Shown: in pieces, positions 35,948 through 43,236 of the stretch
Numbering within the stretch: position 1 is the first letter of the stretch
Layout of the letters: each line of letters starts with the position of its first letter
NCBI GenBank assembly: GCA_025210805.1
Contig: JAOAQX010000007.1
Span: forward strand, 62,001 to 126,000
Length of the DNA stretch: 64,000 nt
Direction: 5' to 3'
DNA from: Flavobacteriales bacterium
GTDB lineage: Bacteria; Bacteroidota; Bacteroidia; Flavobacteriales; CAJXXR01
Notes under the pieces: model-generated
The model's database searches: none
Told to the model about the DNA's origin: nothing
Seen by the model: the letters and a program-made list of their open reading frames with translations, nothing else
Program-made: the position numbers and the translations under genes

Positions 35948-36451
35948 ATGGTGCAACATTATTCTTTACCTTTGATTGCAATATTCACAATCATGACTGG
36001 ATTGTTTTCTTGCCAAAACATCCCAAAGTGTAACAATATTGACTTACAGTATTATTTAAAAGAACAAATAAAAAAAGATTATATCGCCGACCAAGCATTT
36101 TACTATTATTGCTTGTATGAAGGTATTAATTACTCAATGTTTAGAGGTCATGGATTTGAGTCTCTAATAGAAAATGACTTAAAAATTGTATATCAAGATT
36201 TAAAGAAAGCTTCATACAATTCTATGTATTACTCAAAACATGATAAATATGTACAGCAAGCAAAAAGAGATATAAACACCTCCTCCATTTCTATCAAATC
36301 TATTTATACCATTGGTATCAACAAGGACTTGAGGGAGTGTCAGTGTAAAGCTGAAATACATGGAACCAATATGAAAACTCAGCAAATAGAATACCGAGTA
36401 CAAAAAGATCGTTATAAATTTTTGATAGATATCAATTACAAAAATGACTAA
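35948..36451 (+). CDS. Putative lipoprotein, hypothetical
   Basis: This 167-residue protein has a signal-peptide-like start with a lipobox-like end (TIMTGLFSC, Cys near residue 22), so it is probably a lipoprotein. The body is rich in tyrosine and lysine (YYYCLYEGINYSMF) and ends with a beta-like segment (DLRECQCKAEIHGTNMKTQQ), broadly like small SnoaL/NTF2-type periplasmic domains, though this is only an impression. The stop overlaps the next ORF by 8 bp. Confidence 0.55.
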   Translation: MVQHYSLPLIAIFTIMTGLFSCQNIPKCNNIDLQYYLKEQIKKDYIADQAFYYYCLYEGINYSMFRGHGFESLIENDLKIVYQDLKKASYNSMYYSKHDKYVQQAKRDINTSSISIKSIYTIGINKDLRECQCKAEIHGTNMKTQQIEYRVQKDRYKFLIDINYKND

Positions 36452-37187
36452 GAAAAGAAACAATTCATTCCTCAAAGAATGGAATAACCGATTTATTCAC
36501 TTTATAACAATAACCGAAATGGAACAAAAATTAGAAAAACTAAAAATCTACAAACAGTATCCGATTCTTAAACCATTTATTGGTAAGAATTTCGAAAAAG
36601 CAAATAGTCAAGTGCTTTTTGTGGGTGAAAGCCATTATTTACCAAAAGAGTTTATTCCTGGAATGGAATGGTATAAAAACTTCCTAAAAGATTATGATTT
36701 CACACAAGACGATAAAGATTATTTAAATACCCGCCAAATAATTGAACGAGATGTAATCAATTCTGGTCATAGCTATAAGTCACACTCTATGTATCGCAAC
36801 TATGGAAATGTGTTTGGAAATGTATTTGAGTTGGGAGATTATAATAAAGCATTAGAACACACTGCTTTTTATAACTATTTCTTAAGACCAGCTGAAACTC
36901 CTGGCGGAAGTATTTCCCCATCTTGGGAAGAAAAATTGTATGCTTTTGAGCATTTGCTCAATTTATATTCAGTATTAAACCCAGACAAAATTATTTTCCT
37001 TAGCTCGAAAGCTAGACAAGGCTTTCATCAAGTATTTCATTCTGGTGAAATTGGAAATATACCTTCAAAATTTGATAGTATTATTTATGAAACTGTACAC
37101 CCAACTTGTTCTTGGTGGAATAGATCTATGAAAAAATACAATGGTAGAACAGGTAAAGAACAACTGGAATACATACTAAACTTGTAA
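36444..37187 (+). CDS. Hypothetical protein, uracil-DNA-glycosylase-like pattern
   Basis: This soluble protein has 247 residues from ATG 36444, or about 222 from ATG 36519 (MEQKLEKLKIYKQYP), which may be the real start. A strand-loop VLFVGESHYLPKEF (around residue 55) and a late ETVHPTCSWWNRSM (around residue 220) occupy the positions of the two catalytic segments of the uracil-DNA glycosylase superfamily (GxDP/GExP-like and HPS/HPT). Between them lies KIIFLSSKARQGF, like the Rossmann strand before the His motif. The assignment is tentative; it may act on small molecules or be unrelated. Confidence 0.45.
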   Translation: MTKKRNNSFLKEWNNRFIHFITITEMEQKLEKLKIYKQYPILKPFIGKNFEKANSQVLFVGESHYLPKEFIPGMEWYKNFLKDYDFTQDDKDYLNTRQIIERDVINSGHSYKSHSMYRNYGNVFGNVFELGDYNKALEHTAFYNYFLRPAETPGGSISPSWEEKLYAFEHLLNLYSVLNPDKIIFLSSKARQGFHQVFHSGEIGNIPSKFDSIIYETVHPTCSWWNRSMKKYNGRTGKEQLEYILNL

Positions 37188-37196
37188 TTACTTTCA

Positions 37197-37853
37197 ATGA
37201 AAATAGTTTTCATTTCTGATACACATGGAAAACATCACGAAGTCCGATTGCCAAAAGGGGATCTCTTGATTCACACAGGTGACATTTCTTCTCTTGGAGA
37301 AGAAGAGGAAGTATTAGACTTTATCGATTGGTTTTCAGAACAACCATTTAAATACAAGATTTTTATAGCAGGTAATCATGATGGATATTTTGAAAGAAAT
37401 GATCAGAATTTTATCAAAAATAAAATTCCATTTAATGTGATTTATTTAAATGATTCAGGTACAGAAATAGAAGGTATAAAAATATGGGGCTCTCCTATTA
37501 CTCCAGCCTTCTTCAATTGGTATTTCAATAGAGAAAGAGGTTTAAAAATTCAACATCATTGGGACTTAATTCCCAATGATGTTGATATACTTTTAACACA
37601 TGGTCCTCCATACTCCATTTTAGACATGACGCATGATAAAAGACATGTTGGGTGCGAAAACTTATTAGACACCATCGTTCAAAGGGTAAAACCAAGAATT
37701 CATGCATTTGGACATATTCACGAATCGTGCGGAGAAATTATAAAACATGGCATTCATTTTCTTAATGCGAGTGTGCTAAATCAGAAATATAGATTAGTGA
37801 ATAAGCCAATCGTGACAGAATTCGATTTTTTAAAAAAAATCACTAAAAAGTGA
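37197..37853 (+). CDS. Calcineurin-like metallophosphoesterase (MPPED-like)
   Basis: This 218-residue metallophosphoesterase has all metal-binding motifs in order: FISDTHGKH (DxH), LIHTGDISS (GD), FIAGNHDGYF (GNHD), LLTHGPPYSILD (H) and HAFGHIHESCGE (GHxH). The arrangement THGPP...GH.HE matches the MPPED1/2-type family, whose bacterial substrates are mostly unknown (cyclic nucleotides or phosphodiesters). It starts 9 bp after the previous gene and its end overlaps the convergent ytxJ gene by 11 bp. Confidence 0.88.
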   Translation: MKIVFISDTHGKHHEVRLPKGDLLIHTGDISSLGEEEEVLDFIDWFSEQPFKYKIFIAGNHDGYFERNDQNFIKNKIPFNVIYLNDSGTEIEGIKIWGSPITPAFFNWYFNRERGLKIQHHWDLIPNDVDILLTHGPPYSILDMTHDKRHVGCENLLDTIVQRVKPRIHAFGHIHESCGEIIKHGIHFLNASVLNQKYRLVNKPIVTEFDFLKKITKK

Positions 37854-38181
37854 TATCAAGAATGTGGCTATGGCTATCATGAGCAATGCACTCACCATTT
37901 TCGAAAATGAGAATTTGAGGAGATTCATGACGAACTCCTGTTTGGGTGGAGATATGGTTAGATAGAGGTCTTTCCTCAATTACTGAAACAAGGAAAAGAT
38001 CTTTTTCTGATTCAGCATGAAGCTTTTCAAATTCTTTTTTTACCCAAGAACTTGTATAACATCTAATGCTGTGTTTAAACACAACAAAACTCCTTCCTTG
38101 ATCTCTCATTTGATCAAAAGAAGAAGTACTTAATGTTTTCCAGTTAAAACTGGACTCTGGAGTTTGCCGTTTAAAAAACAA
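37843..38181 (-). CDS. ytxJ: YtxJ-type monothiol bacilliredoxin
   Basis: This 112-residue thioredoxin-fold protein is of the bacillithiol system (YtxJ/BrxC family). The active-site cysteine is in VVFKHSIRCYTSSWV, and the cis-Pro region in RHESPQILIFENGECI. It would remove bacillithiol from protein thiols after oxidation. The reading frame begins with TTG at 38181, immediately after the TAG stop of the small lipoprotein gene in the same frame; no ATG exists in between. It overlaps the metallophosphoesterase end. Confidence 0.85.
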   Translation of the reverse strand: MFFKRQTPESSFNWKTLSTSSFDQMRDQGRSFVVFKHSIRCYTSSWVKKEFEKLHAESEKDLFLVSVIEERPLSNHISTQTGVRHESPQILIFENGECIAHDSHSHILDITF

Positions 38182-38319
38182 CTAGCAGTCCATTTTTTGT
38201 TGTTCTACTTTTTTCTCAACCTTAGTAACTCCAGGACAAGAATCTGTGATACAACAGGATTGAAGACTTATTGCTAAAATGAATATACCTCCAAAAAGTA
38301 TTTTTTTGTTAATTTTCAT
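38182..38319 (-). CDS. Tiny CPGV lipoprotein, paralogue 1
   Basis: The 45-residue reading frame MKINKKILFGGIFILAISLQ followed by SCCITDSCPGV has a signal peptide with a lipobox-like ending at the SCC, so it is a probable lipoprotein with a mature part of about 25 residues. The TAG stop is directly followed in frame by the ytxJ TTG start. It shares length, lipobox position and the CPGV motif with the next gene. Function unknown. Confidence 0.6.
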   Translation of the reverse strand: MKINKKILFGGIFILAISLQSCCITDSCPGVTKVEKKVEQQKMDC

Positions 38320-38332
38320 AATACGAATGGAT

Positions 38333-38464
38333 TTATCCTACTTTTTCTGTGGAAACTTGCGGAGCATCAGCTACTCCTGGACATGTTTGTTTAGAGGCTG
38401 TACATGATTCAACAGCTAAAACGAATAAAATAACTAAACCTACAGAAATAATTTTTTTTGTCAT
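38333..38464 (-). CDS. Tiny CPGV lipoprotein, paralogue 2
   Basis: The 43-residue frame MTKKIISVGLVILFVLAVES followed by CTASKQTCPGVADAP has a lipobox cysteine and, seven residues on, a second cysteine in the same CPGV motif as its neighbour. It lies 13 bp upstream of paralogue 1 on the same strand, as expected for a tandem duplication. ACTTTGTA upstream (TACTTTG) may be its promoter. Function unknown. Confidence 0.6.
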   Translation of the reverse strand: MTKKIISVGLVILFVLAVESCTASKQTCPGVADAPQVSTEKVG

Positions 38465-38642
38465 GATCTTGTTTTGTTTAATGCTCTTACTATTTGAGCA
38501 AGTAGTACAAAGTAACGAAAAAAAATGATTTTGACCACTAGTTTTTTAATTATTAAGTCTAATTTCGGGTATAGAATTGATTGGGTTCAACCTCTCTCGT
38601 ATTTGTAAATTAATTTAATACACTCAATAATCGTAGATCTGT

Positions 38643-40037
38643 ATGCTTATAATTTCTAATTCTAGCAATAGAATGCTTCTCTTAGTTTTAGGGTTATTCT
38701 TAATTCTCATTGCTCCACTGGCAACTACACAAGGTATGTTTATGGATGGAGCCATTTACGCTGTCGTTGCTAGAAACCTTGCATTGGACTTAGGAACTTT
38801 GGGCAAACCATATATGACGGAGACTTTTTTAACTCCTTTTGTAGAACATCCGCCATTTGCCATATTTTTACAATCATTTACTTATCGATTATTTGGTGAT
38901 CACTGGTGGGTAGATAAGCTCTATTCTATTTTTACGGTGCTGTTTTCTGGTTTTCTTATTAAAAATATCTGGACTTTGCTTACCCAAGATAAAACAAATG
39001 CTTGGTTACCCTTATTGATGTATATTACTATCGAAAGTATTTTTTGGTCTGCCACCAACAATATGCTAGAAAACACAGTTACTCTATTCATTTTGTCATA
39101 CTTATGGGCTTTTTTAAAATATATTGACAAACAAAAAATAGGCTATCTTGTATTTGCTGGGATATTCTTTCTATTTGCTTCTTTATCCAAAGGCGTTTTT
39201 GCCTTTTTCAGTTTAGGAATCCCCTTCTTTTGGTGGTTGTTTAACAGAGGTTTTAAGTTTAAACAAATGTTTTTTTCTACTGTATTAATATTGGTGTCGG
39301 CAATTTTCTTCCTTGGAATATTTGTTTATTTTATTGATGAATTAGGAGAATCTTTATTCCGTTATTTTGACAAACAGGTATTAAGAAGAGGCGTAGGTAC
39401 GGAACAAAGTATTTTTCCGCTAACGATTTTTAAAAAATATTTTAACAACCTCATTACTCCATTAATTATAGCTCTCATTATCTGGATAACTCATGCAAAA
39501 TTCAAAATAAATAAACCTTCTATTGCTATTAGAAAAGGGTGGTCGCTTATCGCAATTGGAATTTCTGGAGTTATTCCTATTTGCTTTAGTCCAGTTCAAA
39601 GCTCATTTTATATTATTCCCGTGTATGGGTTTACAGTCTTGGGCTTGGCAATAATTCTTCAAGAGAAATTCCAGTTAAGATTACATGGAAAGTGGCAGCA
39701 TATTAAATTTCAAAAATGGGCAGCGGGTTTTGGCTTACTACTCATGGTGACATCCGTTGGAATCATGACACAAAGATTTGGTAAAGATGGAAGAGACCAT
39801 CAACTTTTGGAAGATATTCGGGCAATCAATGATCAAGTGGGCAGCCATCAAACCATTAGAATAGAGCCAAATCTATGGAATCACTGGATGCTACATACCT
39901 ATCTATATAGATACCATTTTAATAGTATTAGCAGAAAAAAAGGATCTTTTCTCATTAGAAAAAAGATCCCAAATTCGGATTCTAATACAAAATCTCTAAA
40001 AGTCTTAAATCAGTACACTTTAGAGAAATTGGAATAA
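38643..40037 (+). CDS. GT39/ArnT-like membrane glycosyltransferase
   Basis: This 464-residue protein has about eleven membrane helices in a PMT/ArnT-like layout: an N-terminal helix, then a periplasmic loop with an acidic motif (QGMFMDGAIYAVVARNLA), EHPPFAIFLQSFTYRLFG (HPP-type element of PMT_2 transferases) and alternating hydrophobic segments. Such enzymes move sugars from polyprenyl-phosphate donors onto lipids or proteins in the periplasm. Acceptor unknown. It is transcribed away from the CPGV genes and is followed by convergent envelope genes. Confidence 0.75.
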   Translation: MLIISNSSNRMLLLVLGLFLILIAPLATTQGMFMDGAIYAVVARNLALDLGTLGKPYMTETFLTPFVEHPPFAIFLQSFTYRLFGDHWWVDKLYSIFTVLFSGFLIKNIWTLLTQDKTNAWLPLLMYITIESIFWSATNNMLENTVTLFILSYLWAFLKYIDKQKIGYLVFAGIFFLFASLSKGVFAFFSLGIPFFWWLFNRGFKFKQMFFSTVLILVSAIFFLGIFVYFIDELGESLFRYFDKQVLRRGVGTEQSIFPLTIFKKYFNNLITPLIIALIIWITHAKFKINKPSIAIRKGWSLIAIGISGVIPICFSPVQSSFYIIPVYGFTVLGLAIILQEKFQLRLHGKWQHIKFQKWAAGFGLLLMVTSVGIMTQRFGKDGRDHQLLEDIRAINDQVGSHQTIRIEPNLWNHWMLHTYLYRYHFNSISRKKGSFLIRKKIPNSDSNTKSLKVLNQYTLEKLE

Positions 40038-40040
40038 AGC

Positions 40041-40256
40041 TTATCTTGTTGGTAGCGGATTTCCATTTGCATCTACTGACGTTCGCTTAGCTGGTATAGA
40101 GCGACTTTGAGTACTTTCAACTTCTTTGTCAACACTACTTTCTTGCGCTTTTGAAACTGTGTTTGTTTTAGTTTCAGAAACCTCAGTTGTGGTACAACTA
40201 GAGAATCCAAGAGCTCCAAAAGAACATAGAGCAATAATGAGTATTTTTTTGTTCAT
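40041..40256 (-). CDS. Small lipoprotein, hypothetical
   Basis: This 71-residue protein has an N-terminal signal and lipobox (ALCSFGALGFSSC), followed by a low-complexity Ser/Thr/Glu-rich, probably disordered tail (KTNTVSKAQESSVDKEVEST) ending NANPLP-like in DANGNPLPTR. Probably outer-membrane attached. It is 3 bp downstream of the barrel gene, so they share a transcript. Confidence 0.6.
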   Translation of the reverse strand: MNKKILIIALCSFGALGFSSCTTTEVSETKTNTVSKAQESSVDKEVESTQSRSIPAKRTSVDANGNPLPTR

Positions 40257-40259
40257 AAT

Positions 40260-40883
40260 TTAAAAGAATAAAGTGATTGATCCTTGAACAGATGTGGCAC
40301 GAGCTTCGGCTTTCCAGTTAGCATCTCCGATGGTAATTTGATCGGCAATTTTAGAAATCGAGTCATTATACCTTACATCTACCATAAACTTAGCAATTCT
40401 TATACCAACTCCTGCTTGAAGCCCTATTGATGCCGTTTTATACTCTTGTTCCACCTCTTCTAGCACACTAGAAATACTCAGTTTATCTCTCAAATTTATC
40501 GAAAATCTTGGTCCTGCAAATAAATCTATAAAACCAAGGGCTTTAAATCCTACATTTACGGGTATATCCAATGCATATTGTTGTTGTGTGGCTACAGCTT
40601 CTATTAATGAGCTTGTCTTTAAGCTAAATTCTGTTTTGTAATTTACGATGGAAGGAGAGATTTCTAGAAATCGTTCATCTCCTATTCTTAAAATTGCTCC
40701 GAAATGATAACCTAATTTGGTACTACCATCTCTAATTTCTGTAATTTCTGAAGATACGTTGGAAAAATCAAATGAGCTTGTAAGGACTCCTGCCTTTACA
40801 CCTATTTTGATTTGGGCATTTACCTGAAATGCAAGGAATAGTACGAAACTAAGGGTAAAAAGTTTTTTCATTTTTTCTATCAT
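40260..40883 (-). CDS. PorT-like outer-membrane beta-barrel protein
   Basis: This 207-residue protein has a signal peptide (MKKLFTLSFVLFLAFQVNAQ) and barrel strands with the Bacteroidota 'porin family/outer membrane beta-barrel' pattern: IKIGVKAGVLTSSFDF, FGAILRIGDERFLEISPSIV, DIPVNVGFKALGFIDLFAGP, GLQAGVGIRIAKFMVDVRY. ATG 40871 (MKKLF) is a likelier start than 40883. It is co-transcribed with the small lipoprotein gene. No enzymatic role visible. Confidence 0.78.
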   Translation of the reverse strand: MIEKMKKLFTLSFVLFLAFQVNAQIKIGVKAGVLTSSFDFSNVSSEITEIRDGSTKLGYHFGAILRIGDERFLEISPSIVNYKTEFSLKTSSLIEAVATQQQYALDIPVNVGFKALGFIDLFAGPRFSINLRDKLSISSVLEEVEQEYKTASIGLQAGVGIRIAKFMVDVRYNDSISKIADQITIGDANWKAEARATSVQGSITLFF

Positions 40884-41019
40884 TTACTTTTGAAGAAACA
40901 AGTAAAAAGACTTCTTCTCTTCAAAAAAAGTCAGCATTCAAAATCTCTTTTGAAACTCCAAATACTGACCCGTTATTAACACCTAGTCCAAATGTAACAA
41001 AAAACTTTTACAAATGAAG

Positions 41020-41769
41020 TTAAATTCTTTGTCTAACAGCTTCATATAAAACTATTCCTGCTGCAACAGATACGTTTAAAGATTCTGTATGACCCTTCAT
41101 TGGAATTGCTACACGATCATCGCAAGCATTTAACACTGCTGGGTGAATTCCCTCTCCTTCGCTACCCATAATGATTGCAGTAGGCTGCGTAAAATCGGCA
41201 TCATACATTTTAGATTCCGTTTTCTCTGTACAGGCTACCACACGTATATCACTCGTTTGCAACATTTTGATAACATTTTTTAGGTTGGTCTCCTTGCAGA
41301 TAGGAATTCTGTGTAAAGCTCCAGCAGAAGCCTTTATGGCTTCTGAATTGATTCTAGCACTTCCTTTTGCGGTAATAATGATCCCTTGAGCTCCAGCACA
41401 TTCGGCAGAACGAGCAATGGCTCCAATATTTCTAACATCAGAAACTCGATCTAGAATGAGAATCAACGGATTTTTTTCTTCTTCATCAATTTTCATAATC
41501 AAATCTGAGGTTTCCATGTATTCTATCAAAGATAGATATGCAAATACTCCTTGATGATTATTTTTTGTGAGCTTATTAAGTTTCTGAATAGGCACCATTT
41601 GGAAAGGGATTTTCCTTTCTTGAATGAGGTCAAAAAGTACTTTAAACGAGTCTCCTTTCAATCCTTGCTGAATCAAAACTCTGTCTATTTTTTTATTTGC
41701 CTTAATGGCTTCCAAAACAGGGTGTATCCCATAGGTTTCAAATGAATTATTGTGGTTCTTCTTCATCAT
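41020..41769 (-). CDS. rlmB: 23S rRNA guanosine-2251 2'-O-methyltransferase (SPOUT)
   Basis: This 249-residue enzyme has a TrmH/RlmB plan: an L30e-like N-terminal substrate-binding part (YGIHPVLEAIKANKKIDRVL, NHQGVFAYLS) and the SPOUT knot domain with ILDRVSDVRNIGAIARSAE, IIMGSEGEGIH and MKGHTESLNVSVAAGIVLYE (motifs 1-3). It would methylate G2251 of 23S rRNA. It starts within the end of rmuC (23-bp overlap), so the two are coupled. Confidence 0.93.
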   Translation of the reverse strand: MMKKNHNNSFETYGIHPVLEAIKANKKIDRVLIQQGLKGDSFKVLFDLIQERKIPFQMVPIQKLNKLTKNNHQGVFAYLSLIEYMETSDLIMKIDEEEKNPLILILDRVSDVRNIGAIARSAECAGAQGIIITAKGSARINSEAIKASAGALHRIPICKETNLKNVIKMLQTSDIRVVACTEKTESKMYDADFTQPTAIIMGSEGEGIHPAVLNACDDRVAIPMKGHTESLNVSVAAGIVLYEAVRQRI

Positions 41770-43138
41770 ATTCTTCTTCGTATTGCATGCTTATTGGTTT
41801 GGTGTTTGACACACCAAGGTCACGCATTTTGTTTATTTGAGTAATCACACCTTGTCTTCCTTTCAGTTTTGTTCTCATGCCTTGGTGTGTCTTTTTTAGG
41901 GCATCGAGCTGTCTTTCGGCTTTTTCTATTTCTTCTACAAAAGCCGCTATTTGGTTATAAATTTTGCGAGCATATTCGGCAATTTTTTGTGCATTTTTTT
42001 GCTGATCTTCCTGTTTCCAAATATGTGCAATAGTCCTTAAAGTTGCCAAAAGCGTTGAATGGCTCAAAAGTACAATATCATGTTTTAATGCAAAATCATA
42101 AAGATAGGTATCTTCATTGGCTGCTAAAAATAATGCAGGTTCAACCGCCACAAATAGAAAAGTATAATCTACTGTTTTCAGTTCCGATATCAAATGGTAT
42201 TTTTTAGAACTCAAATTTTTAATATGATTTCTAATGCTCAACAAATGTTCTTTTAAAGCAATATTTTGTGCTATTTCTGTATCTGCATTTACATATTTTT
42301 CATACGCTTTTAGAGAAACTTTTGCATCTAATACAATGCATTTATTTTCGGGTAGATTGAGAATAAAATCGGGGATTTTACGCTCCCCATCATGGAGAAA
42401 ATTATTTTGCTTTGTATAATGTGTATTTTCATGCAAGCCCGCACCTTGAAGTAGTGTTTCTAGCTGATATTCGCCCCAATTTCCTTGCAGTTTATTATCT
42501 CCTTTTAAAGCAGAAGTTAATTGTTTTGCTTCTTTAGAAATATCTTGATTGAGTTGCATCAATTTATTGAGTTCGCCTTTGAGTTCGCCACTCAGTTTAT
42601 TTTGTTCTACCCTTTGTGTGGTAACATTTTTTTCAAAAGCCTGAAGCTTCTCATTAAAGGGTTGTATCATTTTCTGAAAAGATCCAAAATTATCTTCTTT
42701 CCAATCTTTTTCTCTTTCTTTAAAGATTTTTTGTGCAATATTCTCAAAGTGATTCTGCATTTGTTTTTGCAGTGCTTCTCTTTGAACCAATAGATCTTTT
42801 TGTTTGTTTTGGAGGGTTTGGAAGGCTATATCTAGTTCATTCCTATTTTTTTCCAAATGGGCATTTATTTCTCTAAGGTTCTTATTTTCAAAAGAAAATT
42901 GTTCTAATTTTTCGTTAAGATGTTTTGCTTCCAACCCCATACTGTACTCCAAGTTTTTTAAATTCTGCTGGACATCTTGGAGTTCTTTTTGAGCACTCAA
43001 AACCGCTAACTCTGCTGATTGTTTGGACTCAGAAAGCTGTTTTATTTGTTTATTCTTTTTTACAAGAAGACCTATCAAAATGAAAATCAAATTGACAAGA
43101 ATCGCCAGAATTACCCATAAATACAAAGGAATTTGCAT
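41747..43138 (-). CDS. rmuC: DNA recombination protein RmuC
   Basis: This 463-residue protein has an N-terminal membrane helix (LYLWVILAILVNLIFILIGLL), a long coiled coil (~residues 30-200) and the RmuC domain with GNWGEYQLETLLQGAGL, IPDFILNLPENKCIVLDAKV and the KVSLKAYEKYV nuclease-like strand. RmuC limits inversions at short inverted repeats in E. coli. The tail is strikingly acidic (EEEYDEEEPQ). It overlaps rlmB downstream. Confidence 0.92.
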   Translation of the reverse strand: MQIPLYLWVILAILVNLIFILIGLLVKKNKQIKQLSESKQSAELAVLSAQKELQDVQQNLKNLEYSMGLEAKHLNEKLEQFSFENKNLREINAHLEKNRNELDIAFQTLQNKQKDLLVQREALQKQMQNHFENIAQKIFKEREKDWKEDNFGSFQKMIQPFNEKLQAFEKNVTTQRVEQNKLSGELKGELNKLMQLNQDISKEAKQLTSALKGDNKLQGNWGEYQLETLLQGAGLHENTHYTKQNNFLHDGERKIPDFILNLPENKCIVLDAKVSLKAYEKYVNADTEIAQNIALKEHLLSIRNHIKNLSSKKYHLISELKTVDYTFLFVAVEPALFLAANEDTYLYDFALKHDIVLLSHSTLLATLRTIAHIWKQEDQQKNAQKIAEYARKIYNQIAAFVEEIEKAERQLDALKKTHQGMRTKLKGRQGVITQINKMRDLGVSNTKPISMQYEEEYDEEEPQ

Positions 43139-43236
43139 GTCTCTTGAAGGAATTTATTTTTTTGATAAAAGCACAAAAACCTTAAAAAGTGTGCTTTCGG
43201 ATTGAAAGAACAAAGGTAGGGATTTAATCGCTTGTT

